Part shown: one piece after another, positions 16,578 through 27,510 of the stretch
Numbering within the stretch: position 1 is the stretch's first letter
Layout of the letters: every line of letters begins with the position of its first letter
Made by a program: the position numbers and the translations under genes
Notes under the pieces: generated by a model
Told to the model about the DNA's origin: nothing
What the model saw: only the letters and a program-made list of their open reading frames with translations
Databases searched by the model: none
Assembly (NCBI RefSeq): GCF_002709775.1
Contig: NZ_PAQR01000036.1
Span: 1-44,230, forward strand
DNA: 44,230 bases
Source of the DNA: Thalassospira sp.
GTDB lineage: Bacteria > Pseudomonadota > Alphaproteobacteria > Rhodospirillales > Thalassospiraceae
Direction of reading: 5' to 3'

Positions 16578-17210
16578 GTCTTTGTAATTGCACAGATCAT
16601 TGACGATGCAGTCGCCACAACGCGGCTTGCGCGCCTTGCAGATATAGCGCCCATGCAGGATCAGCCAGTGATGGGCATGGGTCATGAAGCGCGCCGGGAC
16701 CTTTTTCAAAAGTGCCTTTTCAACGGCCAGAACCGTCTTGCCGTTGGCCATGCCGGTCCTATTACCCAGCCGGAAAATGTGGGTGTCAACCGCCATGGTA
16801 TGCTCGCCCCAGGCGATGTTGCGCACGACATTGGCGGTTTTGCGCCCGACACCGGGCAATTCTTCCAGCGCTTCCTGATCGTTGGGAACGATCCCGCCAT
16901 GTTTCTCGACAAGGATCCTGGCGGCTGCCATGACATTCTTGGCCTTGCCGCGATAAAGCCCGATGGTCTTGATGTGCTCGATCAGCGTCTCTTCACCAAG
17001 ATCCAGCATATCCTGCGGGGTTTCGACGATCTGAAACAGCTTCTTGGTCGCTTTGTTGACCCCGACATCGGTCGCCTGTGCTGACAAAGCAACCGCCACC
17101 AGAAGGGTATAGGGATTGGTGTAATCCAGCTCCCCCTTCGGTTCCGGATCGGCATCGGACAGACGCTGGAAAAACTCTTCGATGGCGGCTTTGTTCATCG
17201 GGCGGGCCAT
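16557..17210 (-). CDS. nth: Endonuclease III, DNA glycosylase/AP lyase
   Basis: 217 residues, close to the family length. A helix-hairpin-helix motif (LPGVGRKTANVV, holding the catalytic Lys) is followed by the catalytic Asp in AVDTHIFRLGNR. The 4Fe-4S cluster cysteines appear as C-x6-C-x2-C-x5-C near the C-terminus (CKARKPRCGDCIVNDLC). The enzyme removes oxidised pyrimidines in base-excision repair. The start at ATG 17210 (MARPMNKAA) was chosen because upstream sequence is unlike the family; ATG 17198 is also possible. It diverges from the DUF2244 gene. Confidence 0.95.
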   Translation of the reverse strand: MARPMNKAAIEEFFQRLSDADPEPKGELDYTNPYTLLVAVALSAQATDVGVNKATKKLFQIVETPQDMLDLGEETLIEHIKTIGLYRGKAKNVMAAARILVEKHGGIVPNDQEALEELPGVGRKTANVVRNIAWGEHTMAVDTHIFRLGNRTGMANGKTVLAVEKALLKKVPARFMTHAHHWLILHGRYICKARKPRCGDCIVNDLCNYKDKTPAEA

Positions 17211-17389
17211 GGACTGCAATCTCTTTTTATGTATCGATATTTGCGGCGGGGCATGTTGCTGATGCTTATCCCCTGATCCGATCTCTTCTTCGCAAACTAT
17301 ATAAACGGTGAGGTTTGAAAAATCGAATTTTGATTGCAGCTGGGCTGTAGCCCGGCGCACAATTCGATATCCAGCAACAGGTAATTCAA

Positions 17390-17890
17390 ATGCCAAACGT
17401 GCCGCGTTCAGCAAAACCGATCTTTCGGGTGGATCTGTTTCCGCCGCGATCGCTGTCGCGCCGGGCTGCTCGGAATATTGTGCTGTTTCTGACAGCCCTG
17501 ACCACGACCATCGGGTTTATCTTCTGGTCGGTCGGTGCCTGGCCGGTGATCGGGTTCCTGGGGCTTGATGTGATCTTGCTGTCGCTGGCGTTTTATTTCA
17601 GCTTCCGATCTGCCCGCCAGGAAGAGCGCATTGAACTGGCTCCGGGCAATCTTCGGGTGACACGGATTTCGGTGCGCGGAGAGCGTCAGGAATTTGATTT
17701 CCAGCCCTATTGGCTGCGCGTGGTCCTCGAACGTGGTGAGGATGAACAAGCGACCCTTTTCCTGCGCACACATGGCAAAAGTCTCGAAATTGCGCGTTTT
17801 CTAGGTGCCGATGAAAAGGAAAGTCTTGCGATCAAGCTTGAGACTGTCTTGCGCCAAACTCGCTGCAATCCTGCCGATATTCCGATCTGA
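17390..17890 (+). CDS. DUF2244 membrane protein
   Basis: 166 residues. Two membrane helices (about 28-47 and 51-71) sit near the N-terminus, joined by a very short loop. They are followed by a soluble beta-rich domain of about 95 residues with RIELAPGNLRVTRI and FDFQPYWLRVVLE. This layout is that of DUF2244, an alphaproteobacterial integral-membrane family with no assigned activity. It lies between the divergent nth gene and dnaK, and there is no clear terminator between it and the dnaK promoter. Confidence 0.82.
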   Translation: MPNVPRSAKPIFRVDLFPPRSLSRRAARNIVLFLTALTTTIGFIFWSVGAWPVIGFLGLDVILLSLAFYFSFRSARQEERIELAPGNLRVTRISVRGERQEFDFQPYWLRVVLERGEDEQATLFLRTHGKSLEIARFLGADEKESLAIKLETVLRQTRCNPADIPI

Positions 17891-18239
17891 GTCCTGTGGT
17901 CTGACTGTTTTGCAACCCGGTTATGAGACAATTTGAAACCTTGGCCCAAGCCCGGTTTCGCGTCCGAAAAAACGGTGATTTTTCGTGATTTTGCCGGTTT
18001 GGTCGGGCTCTGATAGGGTTGATCGGGCCAAATTTGCGGTTTGAAGGGAAAAAAAACAGCCAAGATTCCCCACTTTGACCGCTTGCGACTTTGTGGCGAC
18101 TTTCATATATAGGTTCGCGGGGTAACGAAGAGCCCCCAGAAAAATTACGTGTATTACAACCATTGGTCCCAGGAGGTCCTGCGCGGCGCTTCATTTCGGA
18201 GGCTGCGGGACGGACCGGCCGCTAAAAGAGGAACTTACT
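17891..18239 (+). other. Gene-free region before dnaK
   Basis: About 350 bases between the DUF2244 stop and dnaK. It contains a weak hairpin (GAAACC at 17935-17940 with GGTTTC at 17954-17959), a heat-shock-type promoter at 18082-18113, and about 125 bases of untranslated dnaK leader ending in the ribosome-binding site GAGGA. No protein-like open frame is seen. Confidence 0.6.
18082..18113 (+). promoter_or_regulatory. RpoH (sigma-32)-type promoter for dnaK-dnaJ
   Basis: CTTGCG (18082-18087), a 16-base spacer and CATATATAGG (18104-18113). This fits the alphaproteobacterial RpoH pattern of CTTGAC then CyTATnTnnG, with small deviations. No CIRCE-type inverted repeat (HrcA operator) was found nearby, so positive control by RpoH is the simpler reading. 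Confidence 0.6.
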
Positions 18240-20156
<1,917 letters not shown>

Positions 20157-20200
20157 GGCGACCGCAGAGGTCGTCTTGAACGACGCCCTGTAAAGAAAAA

Positions 20201-20241
20201 TCGGGCCGTTCCGGACGCAAGGATTTGCTGGAACGGCCCGA
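20201..20241 (-). terminator. 12-bp hairpin between dnaK and dnaJ
   Basis: TCGGGCCGTTCC (20201-20212) pairs perfectly with 20230-20241 around a 17-base loop. On the plus strand no T run follows, so it is not a normal terminator for dnaK; it may be an RNA-stability or processing element. On the minus strand it is followed by a U-rich run, making it a potential terminator for antisense transcription. Confidence 0.5.
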
Positions 20242-20260
20242 CCGTATTTCGGAGTTACAG

Positions 20261-21412
20261 ATGGCGAAAGAAGATTATTACGAGCTGCTGGGTGTCAGCA
20301 AAGATGCCAGCGCAGCCGAGCTGAAAAGCGCCTATCGCAAGCAAGCCATGAAATATCACCCGGATAAAAACCCGGGCGATACCGAAGCAGAAGTCAAATT
20401 CAAACAGGTTAACGAAGCCTACGAAGTCCTGAAGGATCAGGAAAAACGTGCGGCCTATGACCGCTTTGGCCACGCTGCTTTTGAACAGGGCGGCCCCGGT
20501 GGCGGAGGCGGCTTTGGTGGCGGCTTCGGCGGTGGATTTGGCGGCGGCGGTTTTGCCGATGTCTTTGACGAGATCTTTGGCGCCATGGGCGGCGGACGTC
20601 GCGGTGGTGGCGGTGGATCGTCCCGTGGGGCGGATCTGCGCTACAACATGGCGATCACGCTTGAAGAAGCATTCGAAGGCAAGAAGGCCGAAATTACCAT
20701 TCCCGGATCGGTCCAGTGCGACGAATGTGACGGAACCGGCGCAGAACCCGGTTCCCAGCCGGTTACCTGCCCGACCTGTAACGGTCATGGCAAGGTTCGC
20801 GCACAGCAGGGCTTCTTTACCATTGAACGCACCTGCCCGAGCTGTCATGGCAAGGGCAAGATGGTCAAAAACCCGTGCAAGGCTTGTCACGGGGTTGGCC
20901 GCGTTGAAAAGGAAAAGACCCTTCAGGTCACCATTCCGGCCGGTGTCGAAGACGGCACGCGCATTCGCCTTGCGGGCGAGGGCGAGGCGGGCACCAATGG
21001 TGCACCTCCGGGCGATCTGTATATCTTCCTTGATATTCAGCATCACCGCTTCTTCCAGCGCGAAAGTGCCAACCTTTATTGCCGGATTCCGATCCCGATG
21101 AGCAAGGCTGCCCTTGGTGGCACCATCGAGGTCCCGACGATCGAAGGCACGCGTACGCGGATCAATATCCCGGCGGGCACACAGTCCGGCCAACAGCTTC
21201 GTCTGCGCGGCAAGGGCATGACCATCCTGCGCAGCCAGGCACGCGGTGACATGTTTGTCGAAGTCAGCGTCGAAACCCCGGTCAATCTGACAGACCGTCA
21301 GAAAGAACTGCTTGAGGAATTCGACGAGATTTCGCGCGAAGAAGGTTCGCACCCGGAAAGCGAAGGGTTCTTCTCCAAGATGAAAGAAATCTGGAAAGAC
21401 CTGACCGACTAA
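20261..21412 (+). CDS. dnaJ: Hsp40 co-chaperone DnaJ
   Basis: 383 residues. The J domain (1-70) has the HPD triad at 33-35, which stimulates the DnaK ATPase. A Gly/Phe-rich linker (about 76-125) follows. The zinc-binding domain has four CxxCxGxG repeats: [24 protein letters not shown] and CKACHGVG. Two C-terminal substrate-binding domains follow. The start at ATG 20261 ([12 protein letters not shown]) is the family start; the frame is open for 12 codons upstream without similarity. It is co-transcribed with dnaK and ends in its own terminator. Confidence 0.98.
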   Translation: MAKEDYYELLGVSKDASAAELKSAYRKQAMKYHPDKNPGDTEAEVKFKQVNEAYEVLKDQEKRAAYDRFGHAAFEQGGPGGGGGFGGGFGGGFGGGGFADVFDEIFGAMGGGRRGGGGGSSRGADLRYNMAITLEEAFEGKKAEITIPGSVQCDECDGTGAEPGSQPVTCPTCNGHGKVRAQQGFFTIERTCPSCHGKGKMVKNPCKACHGVGRVEKEKTLQVTIPAGVEDGTRIRLAGEGEAGTNGAPPGDLYIFLDIQHHRFFQRESANLYCRIPIPMSKAALGGTIEVPTIEGTRTRINIPAGTQSGQQLRLRGKGMTILRSQARGDMFVEVSVETPVNLTDRQKELLEEFDEISREEGSHPESEGFFSKMKEIWKDLTD

Positions 21413-21452
21413 GTCTTTGAGCAGGTGTTTTTGCCAAGAACTTTAAGATTTC

Positions 21453-21487
21453 AAACCCCGCTTCGGGATGTCGAGGCGGGGTTTTCT
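21453..21487 (+). terminator. Terminator of dnaJ
   Basis: AAACCCCGC (21453-21461) pairs with 21476-21484, followed by TTCTTAT. An inner CTTCG/CGAGG pairing extends the stem. It lies 40 bases after the dnaJ stop and just before the convergent lysR stop. Confidence 0.85.
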
Positions 21488-21496
21488 TATGGTTGG

Positions 21497-22402
21497 TTAG
21501 TGCCAAGGATGTGCCTTGATGTAATCAATGAAGGCCCGCAAGGGGCTTGGGACAAGTCTGCGATCCGGGTAGTAAAGCTTTGGCCCCGGAAAGCTTAGCC
21601 ACCAGTCTTTCATGACGGGAACAAGACGCCCGTCATCAAGATAGGGATTGAGCCAGTCTTCAAACAGGTAAATGATCCCGGTTCCGGCACAGGCCGCATC
21701 AATCGCAAGATCGGTACCGCCGCCCGGACGCACCAGAAGCGGCCCATCGGGATTAACCACGATCAGATCATCGCCGCGCTCAAATTCCCATTCCATCATA
21801 GCCCCACTGGGAAACCGCCCGCGAATACAGGCATGCTTCAGAAGGTCGCGTGGATGTTCCGGCGTGCCATGTGTTTCAAGATAGGCAGGCGACGCAGCCA
21901 GAGCATAGCGTTGCGTGGCAGGACCAATCGTAACCGCTATCATGTCGAGTTCAAGCGCTTCGTCATAGCGAATGCCAGCGTCACAGCCCTCAGCCAGCAC
22001 ATCGACAAAGCTTTCCTCGGTCAGAATCTCGACCCGGATATCGGGATAGGCGGCCAGAAAGTCCGGCAGGATCTTGGGCAGGATCAATCGCGCGACCACT
22101 GTGGGCACATTAAGTTTCAGGTTGCCGACAGGCCTGTCGCGGAAGCTGTTGACCACATCAAGGGCCAGTTCCATCTCGTCAATCGCGGGCGACAATCGAT
22201 TAAGCAGCCCTTCGCCGGCCTCGGTCAGGGTGACGCTGCGTGTGCTGCGGTTAAACAGCCTGACACCAAGCTGTGCCTCAAGCCGTCGGACTTGCTCGGA
22301 AAGCCGTGATGCACTGCCGCCACTGGCGCGTGCGCCCTCGCGAAAGCCGCCTGCGCGGGCAACGGTGACAAAGGCGGTGATTGTTGCGAGATCAAGTTTC
22401 AT
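21497..22402 (-). CDS. LysR-family transcriptional regulator
   Basis: 301 residues. The N-terminal winged helix-turn-helix (about 1-60) reads ITAFVTVARAGGFREGARA, then LEAQLGVRLFNRSTRSVTLTEAG. The effector domain follows with VGNLKLNVPTVVARLILPKI and an FPGPKLYYP segment near the end, typical of the CrgA-like branch. It diverges from the PdxI-type reductase gene, with 107 bases between starts, so it most likely regulates that gene and itself. Inducer unknown. Confidence 0.93.
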   Translation of the reverse strand: MKLDLATITAFVTVARAGGFREGARASGGSASRLSEQVRRLEAQLGVRLFNRSTRSVTLTEAGEGLLNRLSPAIDEMELALDVVNSFRDRPVGNLKLNVPTVVARLILPKILPDFLAAYPDIRVEILTEESFVDVLAEGCDAGIRYDEALELDMIAVTIGPATQRYALAASPAYLETHGTPEHPRDLLKHACIRGRFPSGAMMEWEFERGDDLIVVNPDGPLLVRPGGGTDLAIDAACAGTGIIYLFEDWLNPYLDDGRLVPVMKDWWLSFPGPKLYYPDRRLVPSPLRAFIDYIKAHPWH

Positions 22403-22439
22403 TGTTCTTAAATCCGTACAGCTTGTTTAAATTGTAGCG

Positions 22440-22462
22440 GATTGTTGATCACTGATGCAATC
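22440..22462. promoter_or_regulatory. Possible LysR operator between lysR and the reductase gene
   Basis: An interrupted dyad, GATTG (22440-22444) with CAATC (22458-22462), 13 bases apart, lies in the divergent intergenic region with TGATCA in its centre. Such imperfect dyads are typical of LysR sites, but the match is weak. Confidence 0.3.
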
Positions 22463-22509
22463 GGTAGCCTTCCCGCATGTCCAATTTCCAGACAGCCAAG
22501 GAGGCTTTC

Positions 22510-23388
22510 ATGAGTGATTTGAAACAGGCAGGAACCTTTACCATCGGGGATCGCCGCGTAAAGCGCATGGGGTATGGCGCGATGCAGCTGGCAGGTCCGG
22601 GTGTGTTTGGTCCACCCAAGGACAAGGAAGCCGCGATTGCTGTGCTGCGCGCCGTGATCGAGGCCGGTGTTGATCACATTGATACCAGTGATTTTTACGG
22701 GCCGCATATTACCAACCAGCTGATCCGCGAAGCTCTTCATCCCTATCCGGATGACCTGACGATTGTTACCAAGATCAGTGCAAAGCGTGGTGACGACGGA
22801 TCCTGGTTACCGGCCCTGAGCCCGGAAGAACTGACCAATGCCGTGCATGACAATCTGCGCAATCTTGGCTTGGATGTTCTTGATGTGGTCAATTTCCGCT
22901 CCATGCATGGCCTGCATGGTCCGGCAGAAGGATCGATTGAAGAACAGGTCAGTGTTCTGGCGGAACTGCAGGAGAAAGGCCTTATCAGGCATATTGGTCT
23001 TTCGAATGTGACGGCCAAACAGATCGAAGAAGGTCGCAAGATCTGCGACATCGTTTGTGTCCAGAACCAGTATAATCTGGCGTATCGCGGCGATGACACA
23101 TTGATTGATCAGCTGGCCAAGGATGGCATCCCCTATGTGCCATTCTTCCCGCTTGGTGGTTTTACGCCGCTTCAATCTGACACGCTTTCAGGCGTTGCGA
23201 AGCGTCTGGACGCGACGCCGATGCAGGTTGCCCTTGCTTGGTTGTTGCAGCGATCCCCCAACATCTTGCTGATCCCCGGGACTTCCTCACTGGATCATCT
23301 CAAACAGAACCTTGCATCTGTCGAGCTGTCGCTACCTGCTGATGCGATTGCCGAACTGGACGGGATCGCGGGGCAGTCCCAAGCCTGA
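22510..23388 (+). CDS. pdxI: Aldo/keto reductase, PdxI-type pyridoxal reductase
   Basis: 292 residues, an (alpha/beta)8 NADPH-dependent reductase. The start RMGYGAMQLAGPGVFGPP and the segment TSDFYGPHITNQLIREALHP closely match E. coli PdxI (YdbC), which reduces pyridoxal to pyridoxine in vitamin B6 salvage. The family catalytic residues D58, Y63 and K88 are present; the usual catalytic His is replaced by Asn (N128 in DVVNFR), as I recall it is in PdxI. The C-terminus has the coenzyme-binding segment ILLIPGTSSLDHLKQN. ATG 22510 has an excellent ribosome-binding site (AAGGAGG), so it is preferred to an ATG 33 bases upstream. Regulation by the divergent LysR protein is likely. Confidence 0.85.
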   Translation: MSDLKQAGTFTIGDRRVKRMGYGAMQLAGPGVFGPPKDKEAAIAVLRAVIEAGVDHIDTSDFYGPHITNQLIREALHPYPDDLTIVTKISAKRGDDGSWLPALSPEELTNAVHDNLRNLGLDVLDVVNFRSMHGLHGPAEGSIEEQVSVLAELQEKGLIRHIGLSNVTAKQIEEGRKICDIVCVQNQYNLAYRGDDTLIDQLAKDGIPYVPFFPLGGFTPLQSDTLSGVAKRLDATPMQVALAWLLQRSPNILLIPGTSSLDHLKQNLASVELSLPADAIAELDGIAGQSQA

Positions 23389-23396
23389 TCCTTATC

Positions 23397-23431
23397 GGCA
23401 TCACCGGATTTTGTGCATTTCCGGTGATGCC
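23397..23431 (+). terminator. Strong hairpin after the PdxI-type gene
   Basis: An 11-bp perfect stem, GGCATCACCGG (23397-23407) with 23421-23431 and a 13-base loop, begins 8 bases after the stop codon. There is no T run, so termination would be weak or Rho-assisted; it also separates the gene from dapB. Confidence 0.55.
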
Positions 23432-23496
23432 ATTACGGGCCTGCATGTGCTAAAGCAAACGCACGTATGAATTTGCTTGCCCGGAGGAGACCGGAA

Positions 23497-24297
23497 ATGA
23501 AGATCGGGATTGTTGGATGTGCTGGCCGTATGGGGCGGATGCTGGTGAATGAAACCGCCAAGACCAAGGGCTGTGAAGTTGGTGGCGGCACCGACCTGCC
23601 CGGAAGCCCGTTCATCGGCAAGGACGTCACCCTGATCGCCGGTCTTGAAGAAAGCGGCGTTGTCGTCGGTGACGATCCCAAGGCGCTGTTTGAAGCGGTT
23701 GATGCGGTGATTGATTTCACCGCCCCGGCTGCGACCATGAAGCACGCGAAACTGGCCGCAGAAACCGGAACCATCCTTGTGATCGGCACCACCGGCCTTT
23801 CCAATGATCAGAAGGACGAGCTGAAAGTCGCAGCCCAAAAGGCCCCGATCATTTTTGCCCCGAATATGAGTGTCGGTGTAAACCTTGCCTTTGCGCTGGT
23901 CGAGAAGGTGGCAAGCATCCTTGATAAGGATGTCGCAGACATCGAAATCGTTGAAATGCACCACAAACACAAGGTCGATGCGCCGTCGGGTACAGCACTC
24001 GGTCTGGGTGAAGCCGCTGCCAAGGGCCGTGGTGTGAACCTTGATGAAGTTTCCGTCCGATCGCGTGATGGTCATACCGGTGCACGCGAAGACGGCACCA
24101 TCGGCTTTGCGACCCTTCGCGGTGGCGATGTTGTCGGCGATCACACGGTGGTCTTTGCCTGCGAGGGCGAGCGGATCGAGATCACCCACAAGGCATCCTC
24201 ACGCGAAGTCTTCGCCAAGGGTGCGGTTCGTGCGGCGAAATGGGCCGAAGGGAAGGCGCCGGGGCTTTATTCCATGCGTGAAGTACTGGGACTCTAA
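23497..24297 (+). CDS. dapB: 4-hydroxy-tetrahydrodipicolinate reductase
   Basis: 266 residues, normal length. The NAD(P)-binding motif MKIGIVGCAGRMGRM is at the N-terminus. The substrate/catalytic motif EMHHKHKVDAPSGTAL is central, and RGGDVVGDHTVVFACEGERI closes the tetramer/substrate domain. The enzyme reduces the cyclic product of DapA in lysine and meso-diaminopimelate synthesis. The start at 23497 follows GGAGGA; ten in-frame codons upstream are not family-like. It stands alone, ending in a strong bidirectional terminator. Confidence 0.97.
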   Translation: MKIGIVGCAGRMGRMLVNETAKTKGCEVGGGTDLPGSPFIGKDVTLIAGLEESGVVVGDDPKALFEAVDAVIDFTAPAATMKHAKLAAETGTILVIGTTGLSNDQKDELKVAAQKAPIIFAPNMSVGVNLAFALVEKVASILDKDVADIEIVEMHHKHKVDAPSGTALGLGEAAAKGRGVNLDEVSVRSRDGHTGAREDGTIGFATLRGGDVVGDHTVVFACEGERIEITHKASSREVFAKGAVRAAKWAEGKAPGLYSMREVLGL

Positions 24298-24328
24298 GCG
24301 TTTAGCACGCTTAAGCTGAACTGATACG

Positions 24329-24368
24329 AAAAGACCCCGCTGCAATGATCTGCAGCGGGGTCTTTTTT
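24329..24368. terminator. Bidirectional terminator between dapB and polA
   Basis: A 16-bp perfect stem, AAAAGACCCCGCTGCA (24329-24344) with 24351-24366, loop ATGATC, T run beyond. It serves dapB (+) and polA (-), which ends 20 bases away. Confidence 0.92.
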
Positions 24369-24388
24369 TGTGGTTTTAGGTACCCGGA

Positions 24389-27208
24389 CTAGTGGGCGTC
24401 GGCCCAGCTATCGCCAATGCCAGCGTCCGCAATAAGCGGTACCGACAGATGGGCCGCGTTTTCCATGACCTCGCGGATGGTTTTGATCGCCTTTTCGGTT
24501 TCGTCTTCCGGGGCTTCAAAGATCAATTCATCGTGGACCTGAAGCAGCATGCGGGTCTTGAGCCCGGCATCAAGCAAGGCACCGGGCACCGCGATCATCG
24601 CGCGTTTGATGATGTCGGCAGCCCCGCCCTGAATGGGCGCGTTGATGGCAGCACGTTCGCCAAAGCTTCGGCGCATGCCGTTCTTGTCATTGATGCCGCT
24701 GATATGGATATGGCGGCCAAACAGGGTGCGGACAAAGCCGTGCTTTTTGGCGAATTCCTTGGCCTCATCCATGTAGTCGCGGATGCCCGGATAAATCTCG
24801 AAATAGGCTTCGATGAATTCCTTGGCTTCCTTCTGGGCAATGCCAAGCTGATTGGCCAGACCAAAGGCCGAGATGCCGTAAATGATGCCGAAGTTGATCG
24901 CCTTGGCCTTGCGGCGGACCATCGGGTCCATGCCCTCGATCGGGACGCCAAAGACCTTTGATGCGGTCGCGGCGTGGATATCCTCGCCGTTTTTAAAGGC
25001 ATCGCGAAGTGCTTCGATTTCGGCGACGTGGGCCAGAAGGCGCAGTTCGATCTGCGAATAGTCGGCAGAAATAAGCTTGTAACCCGGCTCGGCGACAAAG
25101 GCGGTGCGGATCTTGCGGCCTTCCTCGCTTCGGATCGGGATGTTTTGCAGGTTCGGGTCATTGGATGACAAACGCCCGGTATTGACGTTGGTCTGACCGT
25201 AGCTGGTGTGCACACGCCCGGTATTGGGATTGATGTGATGAGCCAGAGCATCTGTGTAGGTGCTTTTCAGCTTGGAAAGCTGACGCCATTCCAGAAGCTT
25301 GGCCGGCAGGTCATGACCCTGGGCGGCGAGCGCTTCAAGCACATCCGCCCCGGTCTGCCAGGCGCCGGTTTTGGTTTTTTTCCCGCCCGGCAGGCTCATT
25401 TTATCAAACAGGATCTCGCCCAGCTGCTTGGGACTGCCAAGATTGAACGGCTCGCCCGCCATTTCGTGAATGGTTTCTTCAAGGGCGGCCATGCGTTTGG
25501 CGAAATCATCAGACAGGGTTTTAAGGATTTCGGCATCGACCTTGACGCCAAGCCCTTCCATTTCGGCCAGAACCGGGACCAGCGGGCGATCAAGCGTCTC
25601 ATAGACGCTGGCCATATGTTCTTGGGCGATGCGGGGCTTGAGCAACCGGTGCAGGCGCAGCGTGATATCGGCATCCTCGGCCGCGTAATCCAGCGCCTTG
25701 TCGAGCGGGACCTGATCAAAGGTGATCTGGGTCTTGCCGCTGCCGCAGACGTCCTTAAAGGAAATCGGTTTGTAATCAAGATGCAGCTCGGCCAGTTCAT
25801 CCATGCCGTGCCCGTGGCTGGTGCCATCAAGCACATAGGACAGCACCATGGTGTCATCCATCGGCGCGACCTTGATGCCGTGACGGGCCAGAACGATCAT
25901 ATCGTATTTAAGGTTCTGACCGACCTTGAGCACGCCCGGATCTTCAAGCAGCGGCTTGAGTAGCTCGATCGCGCGTTCAAGCTTGATCTGCTTGGGTGCG
26001 TCCTTGCTTTCTGCGGGGTTATCGCCAAAGTCAAATCCGCCCTGTGCTTCGCCGCTGACATGACCGAGCGGGATGTAGCAGCCATTGCCGGGCTCGGTCG
26101 ACAGCGAAACGCCGACCAGTTTGGCCGTATGGGCATCAAGCGATGTGGTTTCGGTATCGACCGCAACTGTTCCAAGGTATTCTGCTTCGGAAATCCAGTG
26201 CTTTAGACGATCTTCATCCTGCACCAGTTCATATTCGGCCTTTTCGACCTTGATATCATTAACGCCAATGCCGGCGGCCGTAGGGCTTTCAAATTCAACA
26301 TCACCGCCGAATTTCGACTTTACTTTAGAAAGCAATGATTTAAAGCCGTGACTTGCGATGAAGCTTAAAAGAACTTCCGGATCGGGTTCGCGCAATTCGA
26401 AGTCGCCCAGCGGTTCGACCACCGGCACATCGGTTTTGAGCGTCACCAGATCGCGCGAAACGCGGGCAAGTTCGGCATTCTCGATCAGTTTCTCGCGGCG
26501 CTTGGGCTGTTTGATTTCCCCAGCGCGCTCCAGTAGAGAATCAAGATCGCCATATTCATCAATCAGTTGGGCGGCGGTTTTAACGCCAATCCCGGGCACA
26601 CCCGGTACGTTATCAACGGAATCACCAGCAAGCGCCTGAATATCAATGACCTTGTCCGGGCTGACGCCGAATTTCTCAAGCACTTCGGCAGTCCCGATGG
26701 TGCGATTCTTCATCGCATCAAACATTTGCACCCGATCGGTGACAAGCTGCATGAGGTCCTTGTCCGAAGACACGATAATCACGTCAGAACCTTCGGCCTC
26801 GGCCTGGCGGGCATAGGTCGCGATCAGATCGTCGGCCTCGTAGCCTTCAAGTTCGATCGACGGCAGGTTAAAGGCCCGCGTCGCATCGCGGATCAGGCCG
26901 AATTGCGGGACCAGTTCTTCGGGGGGCGGCGGCCGGTGTGCCTTGTATTCCGGGTAAAAATCGTTTCGGAACGACTTGCCCTTTGTGTCAAAGATCACCG
27001 CCATATGGTCGGGTTTGGTATCTTCGCGCAGCTTCATCAACATGGTGCAGAAGCCATAAACCGCATTCACCGGCGTGCCATCGGGGCTCGTCATCGGCGG
27101 CAGGGCGTGGAAAGCGCGGAAAATAAAGCCGGAACCGTCAACCAGAACGACGCGACGCGGGGATTTGTCGGCGGACGAACCGGTGCTGGACGGGGCGGAA
27201 TCTGTCAT
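24389..27208 (-). CDS. polA: DNA polymerase I
   Basis: 939 residues with all three domains. The 5'-3' exonuclease (about 18-310) has VLVDGSGFIFRAFHALPP, EGYEADDLIATYA and GDSVDNVPGVPGIG. The 3'-5' proofreading domain (about 340-540) retains VAVDTETTSLD and an AEDADITLRLH segment, so proofreading should be active. The polymerase domain carries DPNLQNIPIR (motif near the fingers), ADYSQIELRLLAH (motif A), RRKAKAINFGIIYG (motif B) and QVHDELIFEAP (motif C). It fills gaps in repair and removes Okazaki primers. The ATG at 27208 was used. Confidence 0.98.
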   Translation of the reverse strand: MTDSAPSSTGSSADKSPRRVVLVDGSGFIFRAFHALPPMTSPDGTPVNAVYGFCTMLMKLREDTKPDHMAVIFDTKGKSFRNDFYPEYKAHRPPPPEELVPQFGLIRDATRAFNLPSIELEGYEADDLIATYARQAEAEGSDVIIVSSDKDLMQLVTDRVQMFDAMKNRTIGTAEVLEKFGVSPDKVIDIQALAGDSVDNVPGVPGIGVKTAAQLIDEYGDLDSLLERAGEIKQPKRREKLIENAELARVSRDLVTLKTDVPVVEPLGDFELREPDPEVLLSFIASHGFKSLLSKVKSKFGGDVEFESPTAAGIGVNDIKVEKAEYELVQDEDRLKHWISEAEYLGTVAVDTETTSLDAHTAKLVGVSLSTEPGNGCYIPLGHVSGEAQGGFDFGDNPAESKDAPKQIKLERAIELLKPLLEDPGVLKVGQNLKYDMIVLARHGIKVAPMDDTMVLSYVLDGTSHGHGMDELAELHLDYKPISFKDVCGSGKTQITFDQVPLDKALDYAAEDADITLRLHRLLKPRIAQEHMASVYETLDRPLVPVLAEMEGLGVKVDAEILKTLSDDFAKRMAALEETIHEMAGEPFNLGSPKQLGEILFDKMSLPGGKKTKTGAWQTGADVLEALAAQGHDLPAKLLEWRQLSKLKSTYTDALAHHINPNTGRVHTSYGQTNVNTGRLSSNDPNLQNIPIRSEEGRKIRTAFVAEPGYKLISADYSQIELRLLAHVAEIEALRDAFKNGEDIHAATASKVFGVPIEGMDPMVRRKAKAINFGIIYGISAFGLANQLGIAQKEAKEFIEAYFEIYPGIRDYMDEAKEFAKKHGFVRTLFGRHIHISGINDKNGMRRSFGERAAINAPIQGGAADIIKRAMIAVPGALLDAGLKTRMLLQVHDELIFEAPEDETEKAIKTIREVMENAAHLSVPLIADAGIGDSWADAH

Positions 27209-27510
27209 GCGTTTCGTGCTCTTTTATGCTTTGAAATGATTGGCCCGAAGAATGCCCGATCCGGGCCATGAAGTCGAGTGCCGCCTGAGGATTTCGGGCA
27301 AAAACAGCCAAGCCTCCTGACAGAAATGTCCATGTGATTGCCGGGCAAATCAAAGCCTGCTTCCTGTATTGTTTCGAATTCGAAACATGAAGGGTAAGGC
27401 CCTCATTTCCCGGGTTTTTTAGCATCATTCTTCTTTGTGCTTATCAGCCTGCTCCGGGGTTGCTATTGTAGCGGGTAACTTCATCCCAAGGGACATGGGA
27501 GAGCGGGTTC
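27209..27510. other. Divergent intergenic region polA / membrane protein
   Basis: About 300 bases between two divergent genes. The only distinct element is a perfect 18-bp palindrome at 27370-27387. No convincing -35/-10 pair could be fixed for either gene, and no small gene is apparent. Confidence 0.5.
27370..27387. promoter_or_regulatory. Perfect 18-bp palindrome, probable operator
   Basis: TGTTTCGAATTCGAAACA reads the same on both strands over 18 bases with no spacer. It is 162 bases before the polA start and 123 before the GTG of the divergent membrane protein. Its length and symmetry suit a dimeric repressor or activator. The cognate protein is not recognisable from the sequence. Confidence 0.55.

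Noticed and set aside
20255..21352. A 365-codon open frame opposite dnaJ
   Set aside because: Same cause: high codon bias of dnaJ removes antisense stops. The sequence is low-complexity and not protein-like.
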